Positions 49,354-57,743 of a stretch of DNA of 64,000 bases are shown here, in pieces. This DNA comes from CAZOZZ01 sp965262425 (GTDB taxonomy: Bacteria; Acidobacteriota; Terriglobia; 20CM-2-55-15): assembly GCA_965262425.1 (NCBI GenBank), contig OZ253536.1, forward strand, positions 1,302,001 to 1,366,000. Reading direction: 5' to 3'. The notes beneath the pieces were generated by a model, which saw only the letters and a list, made by a program, of their open reading frames with translations, ran no database searches and was not told the origin of the DNA. Positions within the stretch are counted from its first letter, which is position 1; each line of letters opens with the position of its first letter. The position numbers and the translations under genes were made by a program.

Positions 49354-50433
49354 TCATCCGAAGAACAGGGCACGCTGGACAAACCAGTAGAAGCCAAGGC
49401 TCATGATCGCAACCGAGGCTCCCGCCATGACGTGCTTTTTCCAGCGGGACTTGCCCAGATAGAGGACCAGGGGGAAAAGCAGGGCGACGAAAACCAACTG
49501 GCCGGCCTCCACGCCGATGTTGAATGAGAACAGGGAGACTGCCAGCGTCCGTCGGGTCAGTTCCATTTCCCTGAGGACGTTCGAGAACCCGAATCCGTGA
49601 ACCAGGCCGAACAGAAAAGTGATCTTCCATCGGTGGACCAGGGTCTTTCCCATGAAGTTTTCAATCGCGATGTAGGCGATGCTGAGCGCGATCAGGCTCT
49701 CGATGAGCCGGGCGGGTAGAGCAACGATGCCGAAGGTCGCCAGTGCCAGAGTCACGCTGTGGGCCACGGTGAATGAGGTCACAACCTTGGCCAGAGACAG
49801 CAATGTCGTCGTGGCGAGAAGTAATCCGAGCAGGAATGCGAGGTGGTCATAGCCGGTGAAAATGTGCTCGAGTCCCAACACCACGAAGTCCAGGGTGGTG
49901 ACCCACAGCGGGATGCCGGTGGCGTGATCGATGACGACTTCGGTGGCATTCCGATCGAGGACCGCGTGGCGTGCCTGGTCCCCTTCGCCGATCTGGAGAA
50001 GGTGCCGGTGGTCCGGCTGGGTCAACTGGTCGAGCGTGGAAACGATCGTCAGGTTCCCGATGTCCCGGTCGAACGTATAAGTGATATCGATCCGGGCCAC
50101 GTTGTCGGCGATGAACTCGTACTTGTCGATCGCCGTTTCCTGCGGGACGTCGGGAGCGAGAACCTTGTAGTTCTCCCCGATCGCCTCGAAGAGGCGGTCG
50201 ATGCCTTCTTCCAGCTCTTCGTTCGACACCAGACCGTTCCCGTCCAGATCGAGGTCGGGACCCGTGTGCATGTCGAGAAGGTTCAAGGTCAGGGCGATGT
50301 CGACCCGCGGGCCATCCACTCGGATCCGAGAGTAGCTGGTCGAGAAGTCGTGGGCGAAGGCGGACCCAGCCAGGAGGGCGGTCAGAAGTGCTGCTGCAAC
50401 GTAACAACGATTCAAATGTCGGCCCTTGTTCAT
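49354..50433 (-). CDS. HupE/UreJ-like membrane protein with an exported EF-hand domain
   Basis: A 359-residue protein. A signal peptide (ending SAFA) is followed by a periplasmic domain of about 150 residues. It contains an EF-hand loop, DLDLDGNGLVSNEEL near residue 60, and then a beta-rich part. Six or so transmembrane helices begin at LWVTTLDFVVLGLEHIFTG near 180, where the HupE motifs GYDHLAFLLG and FTVAHSVTLALA carry His/Asp. HupE/UreJ proteins transport nickel or cobalt. No hydrogenase or urease gene is nearby, and this fused, Ca-binding version is of unknown substrate. Confidence 0.8.
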   Translation of the reverse strand: MNKGRHLNRCYVAAALLTALLAGSAFAHDFSTSYSRIRVDGPRVDIALTLNLLDMHTGPDLDLDGNGLVSNEELEEGIDRLFEAIGENYKVLAPDVPQETAIDKYEFIADNVARIDITYTFDRDIGNLTIVSTLDQLTQPDHRHLLQIGEGDQARHAVLDRNATEVVIDHATGIPLWVTTLDFVVLGLEHIFTGYDHLAFLLGLLLATTTLLSLAKVVTSFTVAHSVTLALATFGIVALPARLIESLIALSIAYIAIENFMGKTLVHRWKITFLFGLVHGFGFSNVLREMELTRRTLAVSLFSFNIGVEAGQLVFVALLFPLVLYLGKSRWKKHVMAGASVAIMSLGFYWFVQRALFFG

Positions 50434-50491
50434 TGACGCACAGATTGTAGTTTTGGCGTTTCCCCGGAGTCAATCCATTGAACGTTGAGAA

Positions 50492-50572
50492 GGTTCTATT
50501 TAACGAAAAATCGGGGAAATCTGGACCGATTATACCGCTTTCGCAGTAGATCTCTTCTGCCGCGCAGGCTTC
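50492..50572. repeat. Family B element, copy 3, right half only
   Basis: An 81-bp piece matching the right half of 39224-39383, from GGTTCTATTTAACGAAAAAT through the terminal repeat (AGATCTCTTCTGCCGCGCAG). The left terminal repeat is missing. TA follows at 50573-50574, and together with the last base gives the TAG stop of the minus-strand gene. Confidence 0.8.
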
Positions 50573-51069
50573 TAAAGCCATCCGTCCTCGTCGGGCGGGC
50601 CTTTCAAACCCGACCATATCCGCTCGAAAAGCGCTCCGAGCCCAGCGGCCACGCAGTACCACTGAAGCGTCCCGAGCAGGAAGACGACTGCGACGGTGAT
50701 CCCAACCAGCCCGGGTAACGCGATGCTCAGCCGATCGAGGGCGGCGAACAGGCCGAGCAGAACCAGTGTCGGCGCGGTGTCGAAAATGACCACCAGGGTC
50801 CAGAATTCGGATCGGTTGAACAGGTAGGAGTCAAACGTCTGGCCGACGAAAACGAGTTCCCGATTTGCCTGATAGTCCAGGTAGGAAAAGACAAAGAAGC
50901 CCGTGACGAGCAGCGCGTGAGCGATGGCCGACGTCGTCGCGACCCGCCGCGAGAAGACCATGCGACGCATGCCCATCAGGTTGAACCAGAGCGACAGGTG
51001 GTAGATGCCGAAGATCAACAGGGGGGGAAGCAGGACGATTGCCATGACGTAGACCATAGGGAGTCCCAT
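50572..51069 (-). CDS. Four-helix integral membrane protein of unknown function
   Basis: A 165-residue protein with four hydrophobic segments (VYVMAIVLLPPLLIFGIY; ATTSAIAHALLVTGFFVFSY; EFWTLVVIFDTAPTLVLLGL; LPGLVGITVAVVFLLGTLQW) and a short acidic C-terminal tail (GPPDEDGWL). No family recognised. It stands between the HupE-like gene and lutA, both separated by clear gaps. Confidence 0.65.
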   Translation of the reverse strand: MGLPMVYVMAIVLLPPLLIFGIYHLSLWFNLMGMRRMVFSRRVATTSAIAHALLVTGFFVFSYLDYQANRELVFVGQTFDSYLFNRSEFWTLVVIFDTAPTLVLLGLFAALDRLSIALPGLVGITVAVVFLLGTLQWYCVAAGLGALFERIWSGLKGPPDEDGWL

Positions 51070-51143
51070 TCTAAACCAAGAGTTCGCTCCAGGCTCCTAA
51101 CGTCCGCCTGTCGCTCGGATTCCTATTCTGCTACACTTCCCGC

Positions 51144-51851
51144 GTGATTCAGAGAGTCGGTCTCTTCGTTTCCTGCCTCATCGATCAGTTCTATCCTCGT
51201 GTTGGCTTCGACACGGTCCGTGTGCTTCGAAAGGCCGGTCTCGACGTCGTCGTTCCACCCGATCAGACCTGCTGCGGCCAACCGGCCTTCAACAGCGGCT
51301 ATCACGATCAGGCACGCCCGGTGCTCGAAGCCACCTTGCGCTGTCTCGAACAAGCCGACGTGGATGCGATCGTCGTTCCTTCCGGTTCCTGCGCGGCGAT
51401 GATGTGTGTTTTTTCCCGCGAACTCATCGGAGAACGGGCAGACTTTTTTGACAGGACTTTTGAGCTTTCGGAGTTTCTCGTCCATCAGATGAAGATCGAA
51501 GACCTCGGCGCCCGTTTCGATGGCCGGGTGTTTTACCACGACTCCTGCCATCTTCTGCGGGGCCTCGGCGAGGCGAGCGCGCCCCGCACCCTGCTCCGTT
51601 CCGTTGCCGGACTGGAACTGGTCGAGACACCGGAGCCGGAATGTTGCGGTTTTGGGGGGACGTTTTCCGTCAAGATGCCTGACATTTCACAGGCCATGCT
51701 CGGCGACCGCGTGGGTGTGATTGAAGCGTCGGGAGCAGACGCGGTCGTCTCTGCCGACATGGGATGTCTCATGCACATTTCCGATGGGTTGAAACGAGCG
51801 GGCCGATCGATCCGATCCCTGCATCTGGCCGAGGTATTGGTGAGCTCTTGA
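51144..51851 (+). CDS. lutA: Lactate utilisation Fe-S protein LutA (CCG domains)
   Basis: A 235-residue protein starting at GTG 51144. It holds two cysteine-rich CCG domains: VGLFVSCLIDQFYP ... PDQTCCGQPAFNSG, then FYHDSCHLLRGLGE ... ETPEPECCGFGGTF. These bind a 4Fe-4S cluster. LutABC oxidises L-lactate to pyruvate on the cytoplasmic side. The stop overlaps the lutB start. Confidence 0.93.
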   Translation: MIQRVGLFVSCLIDQFYPRVGFDTVRVLRKAGLDVVVPPDQTCCGQPAFNSGYHDQARPVLEATLRCLEQADVDAIVVPSGSCAAMMCVFSRELIGERADFFDRTFELSEFLVHQMKIEDLGARFDGRVFYHDSCHLLRGLGEASAPRTLLRSVAGLELVETPEPECCGFGGTFSVKMPDISQAMLGDRVGVIEASGADAVVSADMGCLMHISDGLKRAGRSIRSLHLAEVLVSS

Positions 51852-53224
51852 CTGTCTCCTTCAAAGATCGAGCCCGTCGCGCGCTGGAGGATTCCCAGCT
51901 CCGGCACGCCCTGAGGTCGGGAACCCGACAGGTTCGCCGGAGTCGGGCCGGGGCGTTCGAATGGCTGGAAGCCTCCGGAATGGATACCGAGGCGATGCGC
52001 GATCAGGCCCATCAAATCAAGATGGAGATTCTCGATGACCTGGACACGTGGGTCGATCGGCTCGTGGCGAGTGTCGTCGGAAACGGTGGCAAGGTTTATC
52101 GAGCCGCCACGGCGGAGGCGGCCTGTGACTACATCATCGACCTGGCTCGAGAGAAGGAGGTGCGCTCGGTCGTCAAGAGCAAATCGATGGTGACCGAAGA
52201 GATCGATCTGAACGACCGGTTCGAGGACGCGGGTGTCGAGGTGGTCGAGACGGATCTGGGGGAATATATCATCCAGATTGCCGGAGAGCGGCCCTCCCAC
52301 ATCGTTGCGCCCGCGATCCACAAGTCCAGGGACGACATTGCGGACCTCTACCACGAACGGTTCGGAACCGAACCGGGTCTGGACGCAGCGGAGCTGACGG
52401 CGTGGACTCGCCGGAAGCTCCGTTCAAGTTTCCTGGAAGCGGACATGGGTGTCAGCGGCGCCAACTTTGCGATCGCGGAAACGGGTACTCTGGTCATCGT
52501 TGAAAACGAAGGAAACGCGCGTCTGACCACGAGCCTTCCTCGAATCCATGTGGCTGTGACGGGGATGGAAAAGGTCATTCGATCCTGGGAGGACCTGGCT
52601 GTTCTGCTCCCCTTGTTACCCGCCAGTGCGACCGGCCAGAAAATCACGAGCTATGTTTCATTCCTGAACGGGCCCCGGCGAAGCGGAGAGACGGACGGCC
52701 CCGAGGAATTCCATCTCGTTCTGCTCGACAACGGGCGGTCGAAGATGCAGGCGGACGTCCTCATGCGGGAAGCACTGGCATGTATCCGTTGCGGTGCGTG
52801 TCTGAACGCCTGTCCGGTCTACTCCCATGTGGGCGGTCATGCTTACGGGTGGGTGTATCAGGGACCTATCGGATCCGTTCTGGCTCCCATGATGCAGGGG
52901 GAGGCGGGCGCCGATCAATTACCGTTTGCGTCGTCGTTGTGCGGCGCCTGCCTGGATGCCTGCCCGGTGAAGATCGACATCCCGAGTCTCCTCATCCGCT
53001 CCCGTAACCGGATCAACGAGAAGGGCGGACTCGGGCACACGTTCGAGCGGTGGATGTTTCGTCTGTGGAGTTGGATGGCCGTGCGTCCCCGAATCTACCG
53101 GTTTGCCGCGTTGTTGACGAGGCCGGCGGTCTCCTGGTTTCAGCCCGTACCGGATGTCCCGGAAAGGAGTTTTATCGCGCAATGGAACGCGTCCAGGAAT
53201 TCGAAAGTGCCGCCCGGTCGGTAG
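51848..53224 (+). CDS. lutB: Lactate utilisation Fe-S protein LutB (LUD domain plus ferredoxin)
   Basis: A 458-residue protein starting at TTG 51848, which overlaps the lutA stop by 4 bp; a longer frame from 51764 runs inside lutA. The LUD domain (about 60-290) includes KSKSMVTEEIDLND and ANFAIAETGTLVIVENEGN. Two 4Fe-4S motifs follow, CIRCGACLNACPVY near 312 and CGACLDACPVKI near 364. It is the electron-transfer subunit of the LutABC lactate oxidase. Confidence 0.93.
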   Translation: MTVSFKDRARRALEDSQLRHALRSGTRQVRRSRAGAFEWLEASGMDTEAMRDQAHQIKMEILDDLDTWVDRLVASVVGNGGKVYRAATAEAACDYIIDLAREKEVRSVVKSKSMVTEEIDLNDRFEDAGVEVVETDLGEYIIQIAGERPSHIVAPAIHKSRDDIADLYHERFGTEPGLDAAELTAWTRRKLRSSFLEADMGVSGANFAIAETGTLVIVENEGNARLTTSLPRIHVAVTGMEKVIRSWEDLAVLLPLLPASATGQKITSYVSFLNGPRRSGETDGPEEFHLVLLDNGRSKMQADVLMREALACIRCGACLNACPVYSHVGGHAYGWVYQGPIGSVLAPMMQGEAGADQLPFASSLCGACLDACPVKIDIPSLLIRSRNRINEKGGLGHTFERWMFRLWSWMAVRPRIYRFAALLTRPAVSWFQPVPDVPERSFIAQWNASRNSKVPPGR

Positions 53225-53673
53225 GAGTCGAAGTGGTTCACCTCGACCGTGAATCGCTCGAGGCCGGAGTCTCGTCCTACCTGCAGGAGCTGCGGGTGGA
53301 ACGTATTTCCGTGGATTCCGATCAGGTGCGGCTGGACGACTTCGAACGTGCCGAGCCGGCGACAGCCGACTGCGGCGTCACTGACGTGGCCTGGGGAATC
53401 GCATCCACAGGAACCCTTGCGATCCCGATGACTGCCGGCAACAGGCGTTCGACTTCCTTACTTCCCCCTGTCCACGTCGCTCTTCTCGACAAGGACACAC
53501 TGCTGGCGGACCTGGGCAGCGCCCTCAGACACATGCACCAGAATCTCATGAAGTTCGACGACCGTCCGTCCAGCGTGGTGTTCGTTACGGGAGCGAGCCG
53601 TACGGCAGATATTGAACTGGAGCTCATCGTGGGTGTTCATGGTCCGTGTGCGCTTCACGTAGTTCTGTTCTAA
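53182..53673 (+). CDS. lutC: Lactate utilisation protein LutC (LUD domain)
   Basis: A 163-residue protein beginning at ATG 53182 inside the 3' end of lutB (43-bp overlap). It has the LUD fold with DVAWGIASTGTLAIPM and LPPVHVALLDKDTLLADLGS, ending GVHGPCALHVVLF. It is shorter than many LutC proteins (about 220-240 residues), lacking part of the N-terminal region. It completes lutABC. The 194 bp after it, to the minus-strand gene, hold nothing recognisable. Confidence 0.9.
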   Translation: MERVQEFESAARSVGVEVVHLDRESLEAGVSSYLQELRVERISVDSDQVRLDDFERAEPATADCGVTDVAWGIASTGTLAIPMTAGNRRSTSLLPPVHVALLDKDTLLADLGSALRHMHQNLMKFDDRPSSVVFVTGASRTADIELELIVGVHGPCALHVVLF

Positions 53674-53867
53674 GTATAGGAAAAATAAGTGCTGTACCGA
53701 AATAGAATGCAACGGAGATCCTGGGCAATTGCTTGACCGCTCAGTTTATCGCCTGGAGAGGCCAGTTGGGAATGAATCTGCCGGCTAGTCTCCACCGCCT
53801 TTGTAACCCACAATCATCCATCCGTCATCGGTAAGTGTGTAACACAGTTTCGAGTTCAGGAAACCGC

Positions 53868-54509
53868 TCACGTAGCTGACTCGACATAACCGCTCGTTCC
53901 GTCCGGCATGATAATTCCCATCCAGCTGACCTCCTGTAGCGGGTCCAGGTCATCAATCACTTCTCCAGTAGGCTCAATGACCTCGTATGTCAACTGTGTC
54001 AGAACTCTGCCGTCGATGCTGGGATCTCTGCGGACCCTTACGCCAGCCCCATCGATGTAGCCCCACGAAAACCAGTAGCTGTCGTCTGGAAATCCGCCAA
54101 ACACGTATGCGCCTGCCGGCCCACACACATCGCCGCCGACAACTTGGAAGTTGCGGACGTTCAGATAGGATTCCAGCTGACGCCATCCTGAATCGCGATA
54201 CTCTTCACCCAGGCGCTCGTTATCCAGGACAATGACATTCTTGAAGTTCTCGACAGCAGAAAGTGACGGGTTGAACATGCCGCCGAAGTCTCGATCGTAA
54301 TAGAAGGTATCGGCGACTTTTGAGTAAATGAAGTCTTCGTCTCTCTCTTCAATCGCCGTCTTGAGTGAGGAGATGAAACTCTCGAAATCGGGTGTTGGAC
54401 TGTAGCGATCGTCCACCACCACGACAGCCTGAAATCGTCCTGCCTGACCGGAAGTACTACCTAGGACGATGAGACTACTTCCGCAACGCGTGCCGAAACT
54501 GCCAAGCAT
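53868..54509 (-). CDS. SH3-domain protein of unknown function
   Basis: A 213-residue acidic protein. The central region is unrecognised (FESFISSLKTAIEERDEDFI ... DTFYYDRDFGGMFNPSLSA). The C terminus looks like a bacterial SH3 domain (GAGVRVRRDPSIDGRVLTQL ... WMGIIMPDGTSGYVES). The start is uncertain: no signal peptide is visible at 54509. Base composition seems more AT-rich than the flanks. The gap 54510-54781 has nothing I recognise. Confidence 0.55.
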   Translation of the reverse strand: MLGSFGTRCGSSLIVLGSTSGQAGRFQAVVVVDDRYSPTPDFESFISSLKTAIEERDEDFIYSKVADTFYYDRDFGGMFNPSLSAVENFKNVIVLDNERLGEEYRDSGWRQLESYLNVRNFQVVGGDVCGPAGAYVFGGFPDDSYWFSWGYIDGAGVRVRRDPSIDGRVLTQLTYEVIEPTGEVIDDLDPLQEVSWMGIIMPDGTSGYVESAT

Positions 54510-54781
54510 ACTGCCAACCTGAGCATCCAGTCGCGACTCAACAGAAATGCATCTTGATGTCCAATAGTGAGCCGACTGATAGCCTGTTGCAGGCCTGTAT
54601 AATGAGATTCAATATGCCACTAAGTTATTGGTGTCACAATCATAGCCTTGGGCAAGCGGTCAGATCAGCAACGGGTTGGTGGGGTAGTGACAATAAGGTG
54701 ACGGCTGTGTCAGGATGTTGACGGTGATGGCTTGAAAAGTCGGACCAGGCGCCCCTGCGGCAAGACCGTCCATCGGAAGGT

Positions 54782-55255
54782 TCAGGGGACAAGTAACTTA
54801 CGAGGGGTTCGCAGTGTAGGGTGTGGTAAGACGCAAAAAAATGCCATGCAGACTGTCTTTCCTTGTCGTTTCACTTGTTCTAAATAATCTCCGGCTCCTG
54901 CGAACAAGATCGCAACGTCGTAGTTATCCAGAAAAGCGTGGCTCAGGAAGTCCGTGGATAGTGCCCTTCGCCTTCTGCTGTTTCTTCGATTTCTTAAACA
55001 CGTCTGGCTGAAAGCCAAGCCCTCGTAGCTGCCGCCGCACCTGCTGAATATTTTCTTCGTCTCCGACGACACTTGCGTAGCCCGGGTCGGAAGACCGAAT
55101 AGCTGCCAGAGAGTAGCCTTTAGTGCTTCGACAACCTGGATTAACGACTTGTCTGGAAACCACGTAAAGACATCTCTTTCGAAGAACAGCCCGCGCACTA
55201 AAGGAACGCCATACTCCTTCAACAAGTCGCCGAATCGATCTAGATGGACGCTCAT
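54782..55255 (-). pseudogene. Degenerate NYN-domain (DUF88/LabA-like) protein
   Basis: Parts of one NYN ribonuclease-like domain lie in two frames. The start is SVHLDRFGDLLKEYGVPLVRG. The middle shifts to VGDEENIQQVRRQLRGLGFQ then VFKKSKKQQKAKG. The end shifts back to LSTDFLSHAFLDNYDVAILF, AGAGDY and VKRQGKTVCMAFF. In intact relatives the last Asp motif is GDGDY; here it reads GAGDY. Frame changes and the lost acidic residue mark it as inactive. Confidence 0.65.
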
Positions 55256-55392
55256 GCCAATTTCTTGACGAACGACCAGGAAACTCCCACTCGAAGTCAC
55301 CTATCCGTAGGGGTAGGTGCGTGAAAACAAAGAGATTGCTATGATTGGGATCAAGGAGGTTGTAATCGTCTGACCTGTCGTCACCGAAAGTC

Positions 55393-55716
55393 ATGCTAGA
55401 AGATTCCACCACCAAAGGAGGTACCGTCCTCGCAGTCGATGATGATCCCGCCGTCCTTGAGCTGATCACTCTGAGCTTGGAACGCGACGGTCATCACGTC
55501 GTGACCGCGGTATCGGTGCACGGCGGCCTGGAAGCTCTCGAAAAGGAGTTTTTCGACGTCGCAATCTTCGACGTCGATTTGCCGGATGGAAAAGGCTTTC
55601 AGTTGGCTGAGTTCCTCCGCGAGGTGCCGCCATCCGCGACCTCGATCATCATGATCACGGGGACCCGGCACCTGGACTACGTGGAGATGAGTTTGACCAT
55701 GGGTTCCGAGGATTGA
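55393..55716 (+). pseudogene. Truncated response-regulator receiver domain
   Basis: A 107-residue REC domain with acidic pair VDDDP near residues 14-18, phosphoacceptor in IFDVDLPDGKG near 62, and Thr/Ser in MITGT. It ends at LTMGSED, where the beta5-alpha5 part with the conserved Lys (normally ...DYLVKPF) should follow. The sequence after the break belongs to another gene on the other strand. The domain is therefore incomplete and probably inactive. Confidence 0.65.
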
Positions 55717-56039
55717 CCCAGATCGGTACAGGCTGGTGGCTGCGATGGAGTTGGCTAAGCCGCTCGCCATTTCGGCCTGGTAATTGCCAAGCCTATCGGA
55801 AAAGGCAGCCACATCGACGCGGTCATTCTGATACGAGACTCCACCTATCTCAGAGCGGTAGCTCGCCTCGGTGCAGTTACCCGTGACGGAGACATTAAGC
55901 AACTGTGCGCTCGCCGCGCGCCATGTTTTCATGGCCTGCCAGTCCCGGTAAGTCGGGACATCTTAAACAGAATGAAAACACCGGCTCCGCCAAAGACCAG
56001 TCCGAATGCCAGCGCGAAAAGAACTCCAATTTCTCGCAT
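55717..56039 (-). pseudogene. DUF3592-like membrane protein, truncated and frameshifted
   Basis: ATG 56039 begins MREIGVLFALAFGLVFGGAG with one transmembrane helix. After LTGTGR the frame shifts to MKTWRAASAQLLNVSVTG, TEASYRSEIGGVSYQND and DRLGNYQAEMASGLANS, the order of DUF3592 proteins. Adding one G at GGCAGG|CC rejoins the two frames. The C terminus is missing at about 55717, where a truncated REC gene on the other strand begins to be read. Confidence 0.5.
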
Positions 56040-56150
56040 AGTATTTTCCGTACTGAAGTTGGTGGTCGGAACGCTACCTTCATGACCGGATTTCCGCTGG
56101 AACAATTCAAGCGTTGTGGCACAATCCCTGACATGAGGAGGTATTGAACT

Positions 56151-57566
56151 ATGGGTGACGCCATCACAATGTGGCGCTCGGCGCTCCAACCCTTTCGAGG
56201 TGTTCGTATGGGCGTCATCGCTGTGTTCTTCATGCTTGCGTTGATCTCTTGCTCAAACGACCTGGCCAGACCTCAGGCCGAAGACGACACTGCTTCCGCA
56301 GACTATTTGTGGGTCGTGTTAGGGCCGGAGGGCAACGCCCTGGCACGGACAGTCACGGCGGCGAACGGCAGTTGTCCGAACATTCAACTCGACGGAACCA
56401 CGCAACCCATGACCCTCCGCAGCGCTACGCCACCACCTGGGTTCGAAGACATTCAGGTGTGCGAATCTGCGATTCCTTCCGGGACGGCCTCGGCGTCCGT
56501 CGACGGTCAGGCGCTGGCGGTCCCGGCGTCCTCCCCTCAAAAGATCGTCGTCGTGGGCGACACGGGGTGCCGGGTCAAAGGGAGTGACGTTCAAAACTGC
56601 TCCGGTGTGGACGTAGACAGTTTGGGACCTGCCTGGAACTTCGCTGCGGTCGCCACCAGCATCAGTGCGGTCCAGCCCGATCTGATTGTTCACGTGGGGG
56701 ACTATCACTACCGTGAGTCTGGGACCTGCGATGCGCGTTGCGAGCAAAGCAACATCGGGTATACGTGGGCCAGTTGGGAAGCGGACTTCTTCGGGCCGGC
56801 GAGAAGCCTGCTGCCCGAAGCGCCCTGGGTGTTTATCCGGGGTAACCATGAAGATTGCGGCACAGACACATCGTCGGCGCGTGCCTGGAAAGGATGGTTC
56901 TATTTGCTGGAACCCCGAGGCCTGCCCGACGACCCCTGGACATGGGAAAACTGTCAAGATTACACCGATCCGTATCGCGTGCCTGCAGGTTCTCAGGACA
57001 TCCTCGTCATGGACACCTCCGAGATCCCCGATGACTATGCCGCCGTGCCGGATCCCGCCACCGTGGCACGCTACGCGCAGGAGTTCACCATCATCGACAG
57101 CCTCGCAGGAGAGCAGGCTCCCGCATGGCTCACCACGCACCGCCCCTTTTGGGCCATCGCCAGCTTCCTTGACAACGGCCTGCCGAAAATCGCCTCGACC
57201 GACCTCACCCTTCAGGCGGCTTTGAATCAGTCCGAGGCCCGGGGTATCCCGGCTTCGGTCAAAATGTTGATCGCCGGCCATGTGCATCAGTTTGAAAAGT
57301 TGACTTTCACAGACGGCAGGCCGCCTCAACTGGTCTTTGGCGGCGGCGCTACCGAGCTGGACCCGGAAATCACCGACGCTTTGCTCGATGCCAACCCTTC
57401 GGTGCTTGAGGAATTGGGTGTCGATAAGCAGGACCTCACGTTCATCCACAACATCGATTTCGGGGTAATCGAGCCATCCGCCGACGGATGGGCCCTCACC
57501 ATCAAAAACGCCGACGGCGAAGACGAAACGACGTTCGTGGTCCGGGCCAGCCGAGGTGGGCAATGA
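56151..57566 (+). CDS. Lipoprotein metallophosphoesterase
   Basis: About 450-470 residues; ATG 56208 gives a direct lipoprotein signal (MGVIAVFFMLALISC, lipobox LISC), and ATG 56151 adds 19 residues. The calcineurin-like motifs are VVVGDTGCR, IVHVGDYHYR, IRGNHEDCG, LTTHRPFW and AGHVHQFE, in order. A beta-rich domain of about 100 residues precedes it. It is probably a phosphodiesterase or phosphatase at the outer envelope; relatives include purple-acid-phosphatase-like enzymes. Metal residues are all present. Confidence 0.87.
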   Translation: MGDAITMWRSALQPFRGVRMGVIAVFFMLALISCSNDLARPQAEDDTASADYLWVVLGPEGNALARTVTAANGSCPNIQLDGTTQPMTLRSATPPPGFEDIQVCESAIPSGTASASVDGQALAVPASSPQKIVVVGDTGCRVKGSDVQNCSGVDVDSLGPAWNFAAVATSISAVQPDLIVHVGDYHYRESGTCDARCEQSNIGYTWASWEADFFGPARSLLPEAPWVFIRGNHEDCGTDTSSARAWKGWFYLLEPRGLPDDPWTWENCQDYTDPYRVPAGSQDILVMDTSEIPDDYAAVPDPATVARYAQEFTIIDSLAGEQAPAWLTTHRPFWAIASFLDNGLPKIASTDLTLQAALNQSEARGIPASVKMLIAGHVHQFEKLTFTDGRPPQLVFGGGATELDPEITDALLDANPSVLEELGVDKQDLTFIHNIDFGVIEPSADGWALTIKNADGEDETTFVVRASRGGQ

Positions 57567-57743
57567 TTGTAGACAAGAGTTGATTCGTCCATGCTGGCGC
57601 GACGACCAGGTGACGAGTTGATCCCCACGGGTGGCACAAATCTCCCATAGGAATTGGGCTATCACTCTGTTTTCAAGGAGAAGCCCACCTGCTTAAATGG
57701 AAGGTTCAGACTTGCTCGTAGTTACCAGGACGGTACGGCAACA

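Noticed and set aside
57654..57743. An upstream start for the multi-PAS kinase
   Set aside because: The added 30 residues have no ribosome-binding site and no similarity to the PAS region; ATG 57744 is simpler.
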